DNA of 64,000 nt from an uncultured Bacilli bacterium (GCA_949879765.1 CATLBQ010000003.1:46301-110300), one strand, 5' to 3'; positions 52,555 to 61,789 are shown, numbered from the stretch's first letter. Notes: generated from the letters alone by a model not told the origin. Numbers and translations are program-made.

Positions 52555-54987
52555 ATGAAAAAGAAAAATTTAATTGTCTTATTATTGATTCCTTTTTTAA
52601 TTGCCCTACTAGGTGTAGTGACCATCAATACAACATTCAATATGATTGATAATGATATTTTATCTATCAAATGGGATTACGATGATATGGAAGGATTTCA
52701 ACTGAGTGATACTTTATATGAATTAAAAGCAACAGGTGTAAATCAAAAAGACTATCCAACAAGTATGGGGAATGCCTTGGTATGGAGCATTCGTAACAAA
52801 AATGCAAATGATGAGACAAAATACGCGGAAATAATCGAAAAGAATAATACCTATTATTTGCAAACTCACGCTTGTGGGGAGGTAGTCATTACTTGTTCTA
52901 ATGAAAAGGGAAATGTATTTAGAAGTATGAACGCAGTCATTTATGAAAATGCGGCTATCTTAATCAGTACAACTATTCAAGGTTCTCAAAATAATATTGA
53001 CCCGATGATTTATTATGGTGAATATGATTTGCAAGAAGGAAAAAAAGTACCCACCACCATTGATTTGAAAATTAAAGTGGTTCCTTCTACAATGGAACAA
53101 ACACTCGTACTCAAAGATATATCAGAAAATATTCAGTTGCTAGACTTAGAAAATCAAAAATTAGTCTTAAAAGAAAATGCGGTAACGAAAAATGAACTCG
53201 CCTATTTTACACTAGACTTTGTCAAAGAAGGCATTACAGAACCCGCAACATATCAATTTGAAATTGTAGATGAAGGAATCAATTGTTACACATATGATGA
53301 CTTATTGTATTGTACCAATCAATCAGAAACAGGTGAAATTGTAGTACTAAGAAAGTCATTTGAATCGCTTGATAATATGAAGGCGTTAAATGCCAACAAT
53401 GTGGCATGTTTTGGTCATTATGATAGCAATGAAAAATTTAGTTTTCGATTAGATAAACAAGAAATTTATGCTTTTACTACAACATATAATCATGAATTTA
53501 TTCGTCAGTGGAATGAAAATATTCAAAAACAAGGTGGAAGTAATTTTATTTCTGATCAAATCTTAGTTGGACTACATGTGCAAAAAGATTTTTATGGAAA
53601 TGGATACACCATCAATATGCATCATTTAACCTATCCTACTTTAACTCAAGAAGTTAGTGATGGAAATGGTGGCCTCATTCAAATCCCCTATTTAAGTGAA
53701 CATGATTTATTTAGAGGACCACTTCCTTTTTATGCATTAGGAGATCATAACAATATGCCACTTGTAGAAGCATTTGGACAAGACAATATTGGTATGTATG
53801 TCGATGGTAGTCATATTCTCATCAATGATGTGACCTTAAAAAATTGTGATTTTGGTAATATGCTATCGAATCTAAACACAGTCGGAACAGTACTTGAAAC
53901 CCATGGGAATGACATTACGATTCGAAATTCTAAACTATCCAATGGAAAAAATGTAGTGAGAAGTTTTTCATCGATGCGTGTGACTCTTCAAAATTCAATA
54001 TTAAGTAATGCGCGTAATTTCTTATTATCTGTTGGAACAAACGAATATTTATCGACCATTTCTATAGAAGAAGAGATTGCTTCTTTCCTTGCTGTAGATG
54101 GTAGTGATGTCTTGGCTTCTTTAAAAGACTATTTAAAAAAGGATGCTTTGGGTGATACTATTTTAAATCAATATTTAATGGGGAGTTTTGAGTCTAAAAA
54201 TAATATGAAACTTGCTCTTCTTTCTATGCAAGAGGTGTTGAATCCTTCTCGTTTAGTTGAGGGATTATATCGAGGAAGTATATCCATTGTGGATTCTTTC
54301 TTCTATAGAAGCGGTGTCGCTTCTATATCCTTAGATACACTCTTCAATGGTCCTTTCTTATATGCGAATGTTCCTTCTTCTATTTCTGAGATTTTAGGTA
54401 TGTTACAGACTCAAGATGGAATTGCTTTAAGTGAGCTTACTACTTCTAATATTTCTGGTATGAGTTATCCTGTTGAAGTAACGATTACGGGTAATACCCA
54501 GTTTTATGATTATAAAGAAACGACTTCTATGGATATATCTGGATTAATTTGTGAAAATATATCAAGTTTTGCTGCAAGCATACAGCCTGATTATGCGGGA
54601 ATCATTGATATTGATAAGATTTTCCCTATCAAATCTCAACTCTTTGCACAGGCTCCTTTATATGCTTCTAACAATGCTCAATACATCAATGTTCCAATTG
54701 CTTTCTATGGTGGTGGTGCTAATCTATCTACTGTTCAATTTGATCATTATTCGGGTCAAAACCATTTTGCCCCTTTGATTACTATTGATTTATTAGATGC
54801 TTATTTGGCGCTTACTTCTAGTGATGATACGATTGCTATGCTCAAAACTATGATGTTAAAAGCAGTTACGGTTGTGACTGGTTACCAACCTTTCCAATTC
54901 ATTTGCTTCGATAACTCTGGTTATTTATTTGGCCAAACACCTAATCTTTCTATTTTAATTGAAAATGCTAAAGGAGGTTCTTTATGA
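52555..54987 (+). CDS. large membrane-anchored extracellular protein, right-handed beta-helix-like segments
   Basis: N-terminal TM; ILINDVTLKNCDFGNML, HGNDITIRNSKLSNGKNVVRSFSSMRVTLQNSILSNARNF, VTITGNTQFYDY. Confidence 0.6.
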   Translation: MKKKNLIVLLLIPFLIALLGVVTINTTFNMIDNDILSIKWDYDDMEGFQLSDTLYELKATGVNQKDYPTSMGNALVWSIRNKNANDETKYAEIIEKNNTYYLQTHACGEVVITCSNEKGNVFRSMNAVIYENAAILISTTIQGSQNNIDPMIYYGEYDLQEGKKVPTTIDLKIKVVPSTMEQTLVLKDISENIQLLDLENQKLVLKENAVTKNELAYFTLDFVKEGITEPATYQFEIVDEGINCYTYDDLLYCTNQSETGEIVVLRKSFESLDNMKALNANNVACFGHYDSNEKFSFRLDKQEIYAFTTTYNHEFIRQWNENIQKQGGSNFISDQILVGLHVQKDFYGNGYTINMHHLTYPTLTQEVSDGNGGLIQIPYLSEHDLFRGPLPFYALGDHNNMPLVEAFGQDNIGMYVDGSHILINDVTLKNCDFGNMLSNLNTVGTVLETHGNDITIRNSKLSNGKNVVRSFSSMRVTLQNSILSNARNFLLSVGTNEYLSTISIEEEIASFLAVDGSDVLASLKDYLKKDALGDTILNQYLMGSFESKNNMKLALLSMQEVLNPSRLVEGLYRGSISIVDSFFYRSGVASISLDTLFNGPFLYANVPSSISEILGMLQTQDGIALSELTTSNISGMSYPVEVTITGNTQFYDYKETTSMDISGLICENISSFAASIQPDYAGIIDIDKIFPIKSQLFAQAPLYASNNAQYINVPIAFYGGGANLSTVQFDHYSGQNHFAPLITIDLLDAYLALTSSDDTIAMLKTMMLKAVTVVTGYQPFQFICFDNSGYLFGQTPNLSILIENAKGGSL
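54059..54333 (+). repeat. copy A of 275-bp inverted repeat
   Basis: About 97% identical by eye (8 mismatches, no indels) to reverse complement of 59930..60204. Confidence 0.92.
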
Positions 54988-56090
54988 ATAAACTTTTAAA
55001 ATCGTTCACTTTATCTTTTTTATGCTTCTGTACGCTTTTCTTCCTTTCTAGTTGTTCTAGCTTTTTTGGCTCTGATTCTGAAGGCGTTTTGATTCAAAGT
55101 ATTAGTACTGAATTACAACCCGACGGAAGTACAAAGATGATTATTCACTATACTGATGAAAATAGAAAACCGGATGAATTTATTATTCCTAAAGGGATAG
55201 CCGGAAATGGAATTCAATCTATTTTAACCAATAAAAATGATAAAGATGGTACAACAACACTAACCATTTTGTTTACAGATGAAACGATTCAACCAGTGGA
55301 ATTCACTATTCAAAATGGGGTTTCTATCGTTGGATTAGAACCACAAATTGATGAAGAAACAAACGATGTATATATATGTGTAAAATATAGCGATGGGACA
55401 ATGTCTGAGCCTATGCTTCTTCCAAAGGGTGAAAAAGGGGAAGATGGCAATAGTTTCATAGGATACGATCAAACCATTCATGAAGATCGTAGTGTAACCA
55501 TTTATTTCCACTTTTCAAAGAGTGAAGATGTCGTCATTACCATTCCTGGTCCACAACAAGGGGAAACAGGAAAAGGAATTCAATCGATTGTTTCATTTGA
55601 AACAGAAATCGAATATGTATTGAAAATCCAGTATACAGATGGAACAAATGAAGAAATAAAATTTAATCGACCTAAAGATGCCAATCAGTGGTATAACGGA
55701 GGCACTAGACCAAGTGATACCCTAGGTGTAAACGGGGATTATTACTTTGATATTTATCATCACTGCATCTATGTCAAAGAAGGTGGCAGTTGGACACTCA
55801 TCACAGACTTTAATGGTGATGAACAAAGTTTTTCAGTACGATTTGATTTAAATGATACTACTGATGAACCTGCTCAAATGCCAACAGGTGCCCAATTATC
55901 TTATTTAATCAAAAGAGGGTCATATTTTACAACCGATGGATATCAAATTCCTATACCTACTCGTACAGGCTATACATTTAAAGGCTGGTATACAAGTAAA
56001 GTTGTTACTCCTGTGACAGGTCAGTTTACTGATTTGACACCTATATTTGATCATATTACACTGTATGCTATTTGGGAAAAAGTAAATTAA
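54984..56090 (+). CDS. lipoprotein with collagen-like snippet and C-terminal InlB B-repeat-like module
   Basis: Lipobox LSSCSS; LPKGEKGEDGNSF; TGYTFKGWYTSKVVTPVTGQFTDLTPIFDHITLYAIWEK. Confidence 0.7.
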   Translation: MNKLLKSFTLSFLCFCTLFFLSSCSSFFGSDSEGVLIQSISTELQPDGSTKMIIHYTDENRKPDEFIIPKGIAGNGIQSILTNKNDKDGTTTLTILFTDETIQPVEFTIQNGVSIVGLEPQIDEETNDVYICVKYSDGTMSEPMLLPKGEKGEDGNSFIGYDQTIHEDRSVTIYFHFSKSEDVVITIPGPQQGETGKGIQSIVSFETEIEYVLKIQYTDGTNEEIKFNRPKDANQWYNGGTRPSDTLGVNGDYYFDIYHHCIYVKEGGSWTLITDFNGDEQSFSVRFDLNDTTDEPAQMPTGAQLSYLIKRGSYFTTDGYQIPIPTRTGYTFKGWYTSKVVTPVTGQFTDLTPIFDHITLYAIWEKVN

Positions 56091-56104
56091 ATAAAATATA
56101 AATG

Positions 56105-56140
56105 CTTTATTCTTCCCTTTTTATTCAGGGAAGAATAAAG
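56105..56140 (+). other. strong intercistronic hairpin
   Basis: CTTTATTCTTCCC tttttattca GGGAAGAATAAAG (13-bp perfect stem), no T-run. Confidence 0.7.
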
Positions 56141-56162
56141 ACATCTATAACTCATTCAATTT

Positions 56163-56201
56163 TTATCTTTATTCATAACTCGTCTTTATGGATAAAGATA
56201 A
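56163..56201 (+). other. second intercistronic hairpin
   Basis: TTATCTTTATTCAT aactcgtcttt ATGGATAAAGATAA (one T.G wobble). Confidence 0.65.
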
Positions 56202-56241
56202 GAACTGAAATTACAATTCATTTTAAGAAAGGAGAACGTTT

Positions 56242-56874
56242 ATGATATCAAAAGTGAAAATTAATTTAATCTTGAGTCTATGTATGATATCACTCATCAG
56301 CATTGGCTTTTCTAGTTGGATTTTACCAATAGACACAAAAGAAGTTAACGGATCTATCATAACCGATAATAGTATTGATTTATCTAGTATTATTGCTCCT
56401 GATACTAGAACTAATAAATTGGGGATTTCAACATTTAAATTAGGCAATGATGGGTTTATTTCAGATGGCCAATTTAAGAATACTGCAGATATGATATTTT
56501 ATTTTAAAATTGACAATTCTAAATTTAATAATGTTAAACTAGATAATAACACACTTACATTAAGATTAGAATTAAGACAAAATTCCATAGATGATTTTAA
56601 ATTAATTCATTCTAAATATATGTTAACAACGATGTATTTAGATACAAATGATATGGGGTCATATAATAACAATTATTCTATTGTTATGGACGAGGATGAT
56701 TGTTCTTGTTATGTTGATTTTGTTTTATCGGATGAAAAAATTGGAACTAGTATGTTTTATTTTTCTATTAAATTTAGTTTTAGTATTTCTGATTTAGAGA
56801 TGTATAAGAGTGAGTTGGCTCTTTATTCCAATGATACAGAAGCTAAATTTAAATTAAAAATTGCTTCGAGGTAA
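56242..56874 (+). CDS. exported protein with SipW-type signal peptide
   Basis: MISKVKINLILSLCMISLISIGFSSWILP; strong RBS AAGAAAGGAG. Confidence 0.6.
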   Translation: MISKVKINLILSLCMISLISIGFSSWILPIDTKEVNGSIITDNSIDLSSIIAPDTRTNKLGISTFKLGNDGFISDGQFKNTADMIFYFKIDNSKFNNVKLDNNTLTLRLELRQNSIDDFKLIHSKYMLTTMYLDTNDMGSYNNNYSIVMDEDDCSCYVDFVLSDEKIGTSMFYFSIKFSFSISDLEMYKSELALYSNDTEAKFKLKIASR

Positions 56875-56880
56875 TCTATT

Positions 56881-59823
56881 ATGAAAATAAGAAATTTAAT
56901 TTCAATTTTATTATGTTTTATCATAACAGCTTTATTATGTACTGTTGGAAGTAGTTTATGGACAATTAGTTATGAAAATAATAATGCAAGCATAACCATT
57001 GATAAAAATTCAAAAGTTATAGTTGAAAACTATATTGTAAATAATGGAACAGAACAATCCCAGCCATATAGTAAATTTACAGATGTTGCGGCAGCGATTC
57101 GCTCCGCAAATGAACAAGTCAGAGCTAATTCTAATATAAAAATTCATTCCTATATTCTTCCAGGATCTAGTGCAATCTTGGAAAATGGTAGTATTACACT
57201 TTTTTCAGGGGTTAGTCTTTATTTACCCTATGACGGGAAAATTGTTTTTACTGATTCTGATAGTGAATATAAAGAATATATAGGCAGAGGTATTATTGAT
57301 TCAAGTATTAATAATGTCAATAATTATAGAAAGAATCTTTTAACTTTAAATAATTTTCAATTAACGATTTCAAAGGGAGCTGAAGTTTACATTGGTGGTG
57401 AACTCGGAACAAGTGGAGTGGTTAGAAATTATTCAGAAATTCTTCTTGGGAAAAATTCTAAAATTGTATGTTCTGGTAGCTTATATGCCTATGGATATAT
57501 CAAAGAAAAAGACATGATTCATGCAGAGCAGACTGGTAATACAAATGATTATTTTAATGAATGTGATAATGAAAGATATCTTTTCTTTGAAAATGGCGGC
57601 TATTTGATGACTGCATTAGGTATTGCGGATACATCAAGTGGTGGAACATTAAAAACCTTAGTAGATAAAAAAATATGCCCATTTACAATTTTTGATTTTC
57701 CTAATATCCAAACATATGCAAAATTTGTAGATGGTGCTAAAATGGACGCTAAGGCCCGTATATCCGTTGGTAGTGGAGCTATGATACAATATTTTAGTGA
57801 GACTGTACATATTGTTGATAGAAAAGGTGGAAGTGCACTTTTTTTAACTTCGCCATCGGATGAAATCACAAATAACTTTCTAGCTTTTGAATATTGTCCA
57901 AGAAGAGAAGGATTAACAGTAAATGAAGTATCATCACCAACTAGAGTATATATCAATACAAATGTTGATATTGGTTCACTTGTTATTAAGGCTTCAGTGG
58001 TGACCATTGATACACAAGAATATTTTCTACCCATTTCATATAAGATTAAACCTTATGTTCTAGCCAACGCGACATTCCATATGGGCAATAAAATGAAATT
58101 TATGCCAGGTTCAGAAGTGGTTGTTCTTGAGGATGGTAAAGCAGATATTGATTCTTCAATCATTTTCTATAAAAATGGTGATTTAGATGGAATTCAAGGT
58201 ATTCATGCTTCATATAGTACACAGCCATCTGCTAAATTTATGGTAAATGGTATATTAACACTTACTGAAAATGGTAAATTAGGTGCGTATATTGAAACTA
58301 CCAATTCAAGTGGAACAGCACAACTTGACTTTACATTGGTAAAAAGTCAAGATAGTTTTACTGTTGTATCTGAAGAAGGGGTAAACTCTGATCAAATCAA
58401 AGTAATGTCTAGTGGACCATTCATTAATGATGATGGTACAATATCTGATGCTCAGTTTGGACCTACAATGTCTATTCATTCTGATCCGGATGGTAATCTT
58501 TGTTGGACCGGTGATAGAGTTTCAACTTACAAGTTAAATATTGAACTTGAGAATAATCCAAACTATAAATATAATGTTGGTAACTATCAAGTGTATCAAG
58601 CGGATGATATCAATGGAACAAATCAAATTGAGCTAACTTCTGGTTCAACTGATGGAAACAATTCATACGATATCCAAAGAGGAAAATATGTAAAGATAGT
58701 TGTTACAAGAGCGGAATCAGCTTCATTTGTTGATTCATCTTATGTATATGATAAAGATACTTATTTTAAAGTAACTTCCAATTTAAATCTGAATATTATT
58801 CCAAACGAAGGAGTATGTCTTTCTTTATTTACCCAAGGCACTTCTGGAGCAGGTAGTACGAAATATAAAGTGACAGAAATAGATACAGGTTATACTCAAG
58901 AGGTAACAGCCAATGGAGATGTTATCCTTATTAAAGGAAGCAGTTTTAGATATCAAGTTACAGCAAAAGGTACGGGAACAACTACTTTTGATAAGCCTTA
59001 TATGGCTAGAGGAAAAGGAGGATATTATTCTTCAGCAGAAGATATGACACCAGCAAAATATTGTGAACAATATAAACTTACCGATATGAAAGAAATTAGC
59101 CAAGACTATACAGGCATTGTAGATGACAACTACACTATCTTTGCAACTAGAAAAAGTGGTGGTTGTATAGTAGAAGGTACTTTAATTACAATGGCAGATG
59201 GAACTCAAAAAAAGGTAGAAGATTTAAAAATTGGTGATATGGTTGTTGTCTTTAATCACGAAACTGGTCGATTGGATATATCTCCTGTAGTAGTTAATGT
59301 ACATGATTCACTAGATGCAGAAGAAGTAATAGTTATAAATCTAATTTTTAATGATGGTTCAAAAACTCGTATCAGTTTTGAACATGGATTCTTTGACGTA
59401 GACTTAAATGAATATGTATATATTAACGAAGATAATTATAAATCAATGATAGGACATAGATTCTATCTAATTGATGGCTCAAGCGTTACCATAACTGATG
59501 CATATTTAACCAAGGAAACAGTGAAAGTCTTCTCTCCAGTTACATATAAGCATTTGACCATTTTCTCTGATAACTTATTATCTATTGGTGGGGATTTACG
59601 AGGATTATTTAATATTTTTGAACTTGATGAAAATATGAAAATAGATATAGAAAAAATGAATCAAGATATTGAAAAATATGGTCTTTATACATATGATGAA
59701 TGGAAAGAATATTTAACTTATGAACAATATGTTGCATTTAATGTTAAATATCTAAAAGTTTCAATTGGTAAAGGACTTGTGACCAAAGAAGAAATTATTA
59801 GATATATTGAAAGTTATTTGTAA
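56881..59823 (+). CDS. large exported protein with C-terminal Hint (hedgehog/intein-like) domain
   Basis: SipW-like signal MKIRNLISILLCFIITALLCTVGSSLWTIS; Hint start GGCIVEGTLITMADGTQKKVEDLKIGDMVVVFNHETGRLD, later FNDGSKTRISFEHGFFDVD. Confidence 0.75.
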   Translation: MKIRNLISILLCFIITALLCTVGSSLWTISYENNNASITIDKNSKVIVENYIVNNGTEQSQPYSKFTDVAAAIRSANEQVRANSNIKIHSYILPGSSAILENGSITLFSGVSLYLPYDGKIVFTDSDSEYKEYIGRGIIDSSINNVNNYRKNLLTLNNFQLTISKGAEVYIGGELGTSGVVRNYSEILLGKNSKIVCSGSLYAYGYIKEKDMIHAEQTGNTNDYFNECDNERYLFFENGGYLMTALGIADTSSGGTLKTLVDKKICPFTIFDFPNIQTYAKFVDGAKMDAKARISVGSGAMIQYFSETVHIVDRKGGSALFLTSPSDEITNNFLAFEYCPRREGLTVNEVSSPTRVYINTNVDIGSLVIKASVVTIDTQEYFLPISYKIKPYVLANATFHMGNKMKFMPGSEVVVLEDGKADIDSSIIFYKNGDLDGIQGIHASYSTQPSAKFMVNGILTLTENGKLGAYIETTNSSGTAQLDFTLVKSQDSFTVVSEEGVNSDQIKVMSSGPFINDDGTISDAQFGPTMSIHSDPDGNLCWTGDRVSTYKLNIELENNPNYKYNVGNYQVYQADDINGTNQIELTSGSTDGNNSYDIQRGKYVKIVVTRAESASFVDSSYVYDKDTYFKVTSNLNLNIIPNEGVCLSLFTQGTSGAGSTKYKVTEIDTGYTQEVTANGDVILIKGSSFRYQVTAKGTGTTTFDKPYMARGKGGYYSSAEDMTPAKYCEQYKLTDMKEISQDYTGIVDDNYTIFATRKSGGCIVEGTLITMADGTQKKVEDLKIGDMVVVFNHETGRLDISPVVVNVHDSLDAEEVIVINLIFNDGSKTRISFEHGFFDVDLNEYVYINEDNYKSMIGHRFYLIDGSSVTITDAYLTKETVKVFSPVTYKHLTIFSDNLLSIGGDLRGLFNIFELDENMKIDIEKMNQDIEKYGLYTYDEWKEYLTYEQYVAFNVKYLKVSIGKGLVTKEEIIRYIESYL

Positions 59824-59841
59824 AGAATTTTTGTAAATTGA

Positions 59842-59892
59842 AAGGGGCTATTCATAACCTAAATTATGGGGTATGAATAGCCCTTCTTTTTA
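59842..59892 (+). terminator. terminator after Hint-protein gene
   Basis: AAGGGGCTATTCATAACC taaattat GGGGTATGAATAGCCCTT CTTTTT. Confidence 0.85.
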
Positions 59893-59929
59893 ACTAAATT
59901 CAATTGATTGTATCTTATTACTTCATAAA

Positions 59930-60204
59930 TAAGGATATAGAAGCGACACCACTTCTATAGAAGAAAAAATCCACAATGGATATACTTCCTCGATATAATC
60001 CCTCAACTAAACGAGAAGGATTCAACACCTCTTGCATAGGAAGAAGAGCAAGTTTCATATTATTTTTAGACTCAAAACTACCCATTAGATATTGATTTAA
60101 AATAACATCACCCAAAGCATCCTTTTTTAAATAGTCTTTTAAAGAAGCAAAGACATCACTACCATCTACAGCAAGGAAAGAAGCAATCTCTTCTTCTATA
60201 GAAA
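59930..60204 (-). repeat. copy B of 275-bp inverted repeat (gene fragment of 52555..54987)
   Basis: Minus-strand frame encodes SIEEEIASFLAVDGSDVFASLKDYLKKDALGDVILNQYLMGSFESKNNMKLALLPMQEVLNPSRLVEGLYRGSISIVDFFFYRSGVASIS, as in the 52555 gene. Confidence 0.92.
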
Positions 60205-60293
60205 CAAAAACCAAAAAATTGATTTATTTTTTGTTTTTCGGCAGTTTCCTTCCAAAATGCAAAAAAAAAAAATTACCCTTATCAAGGATAATT

Positions 60294-60575
60294 CTATAAT
60301 CTTTTTGCTATAGCATTCAATTTATCAAGTAAATCGATAATATCATCTTTTACACTAGGATCTTTGATATTCATTTCTTCAGTAATCCCACAAATATAAT
60401 CTGCACTAATATTAAACATTAAAGCAAGTTTAATAATAACGCCAATGGTTGGCTCAGATGTTCCTGCTTCATATCTAGAAAGTGTTCTTTCACTAATACC
60501 AAGTTGTTCTGCGAGTTCTTTTTTTGATAAGTCATGATCTTCACGTAAATCTCGAATTCGTTTAGTCCAATACAT
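60294..60575 (-). CDS. XRE-family HTH regulator
   Basis: IRDLREDHDLSKKELAEQLGISERTLSRYEAGTSEPTIGVIIKLA. Confidence 0.92.
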   Translation of the reverse strand: MYWTKRIRDLREDHDLSKKELAEQLGISERTLSRYEAGTSEPTIGVIIKLALMFNISADYICGITEEMNIKDPSVKDDIIDLLDKLNAIAKRL

Positions 60576-60732
60576 AAACCTGCCACCTTTGACCTCTTTT
60601 TCAATATTATAACCTAAAATGGCTTAAAATATACGAAATCGGACAAAATTTACTTGAATCTTATAAATGAGACAAAAATGGCGAAAAGCGTATTTTTTAT
60701 ATAAATACACTATTTAAAAGGGTACAATTCCT

Positions 60733-60768
60733 CTTGTCAACTAAAAATAATATATTTTAGTTGACAAG
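60733..60768 (+). promoter_or_regulatory. BirA operator overlapping birA promoter
   Basis: CTTGTCAACTAAAA-ataatata-TTTTAGTTGACAAG perfect inverted repeat; TTGTCAACT-N16-AGTTGACAA; overlaps -35 of TTGACA(60761)-17-TATAAT(60784). Confidence 0.85.
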
Positions 60769-60811
60769 AAACAACATTTTATTTATAATATAGTCTATAG
60801 AAGGAGAACTT

Positions 60812-61789
60812 ATGAAACAAGATGCAACAATAAAGCAAATTTTATCCATTTTAAAAGAACATCCACACCAAGTTGTAAGTGGTGAAATGATAGCCCAAAC
60901 TACTCATATTACCAGAAGTTATGTGAGCAAAGCTATACAAGGTTTAATGGCTAGGGGATATGAAATTGAAAGTATCAACCGCATAGGTTATATCTATCAT
61001 AGTGACCAAAAAGTATTAGATGAAACAAAAATTGCTGTTCAACTAAAGTATCCTAAAGAAGTTGTGATTTTAGATGAGGTTGATTCTACCAATACTTTTT
61101 TAAAACATTTGGCTAAAACAACGGATGTAAAAGAATTGGTGGTTGTAGCCAATCAACAAACTGGAGGACGTGGTCGAATTGGTAGAACATATGTATCTAA
61201 TCCAACATCGGGCATTTATTTTAGCGTATTATATCGGCCTCAGATTGCGATTGAATATGCTAAAAAATTGACTTGTCTTGCTGGAGTAGCAGTAGTCCGA
61301 GCGATTCAAAAATTAACTGGACTAGAAGCTAAGATCAAATGGGTCAACGATGTATATATTCATGGTAAGAAAGTATGTGGAATTTTAACTGAGGCATCTA
61401 CTTCAATAGAGGAAAATACATTTGAGTATGCCGTCATTGGAATAGGTGTCAATTGTTATCAACAAAATTTTTCAAAAGAAGTGGCATCTATTGCAACTAC
61501 GATTGAAGATGAAGCAAAGTGCATTGTTTCTAGAAATGATTTGATTGCTGAAATTATCAATCAAATAGATAAAGAACTTGTTCAAATTGAAGATAGCCAT
61601 TTTATGGAAGAATATAAATCATACTCTTTTGTGATTGGGAAAGAAGTAGAACTTCAAAAAGCGAATGTATCTCATTTTGTAAAAGTTATAGATATTACAA
61701 AAGAGGGGGAATTAGTTGTAGAAGAAGAAGGAAAAGTATATACCGTATCAAGTGGTGAGATTACAAGGATGGTGATTCAAAGTGAATAA
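60812..61789 (+). CDS. birA: bifunctional biotin ligase/biotin operon repressor
   Basis: N-terminal HTH; LDEVDSTNTFLK, TGGRGRIGRTYVSNPTSGIYFS, KWVNDVYIHGKKVCGILTEA. Confidence 0.95.
   Translation: MKQDATIKQILSILKEHPHQVVSGEMIAQTTHITRSYVSKAIQGLMARGYEIESINRIGYIYHSDQKVLDETKIAVQLKYPKEVVILDEVDSTNTFLKHLAKTTDVKELVVVANQQTGGRGRIGRTYVSNPTSGIYFSVLYRPQIAIEYAKKLTCLAGVAVVRAIQKLTGLEAKIKWVNDVYIHGKKVCGILTEASTSIEENTFEYAVIGIGVNCYQQNFSKEVASIATTIEDEAKCIVSRNDLIAEIINQIDKELVQIEDSHFMEEYKSYSFVIGKEVELQKANVSHFVKVIDITKEGELVVEEEGKVYTVSSGEITRMVIQSE

Noticed and set aside
59918-60214. 98-aa minus-strand ORF as an independent gene
   Set aside because: It is simply the 275-bp duplicated fragment of the 52555 gene; no credible RBS or independent start
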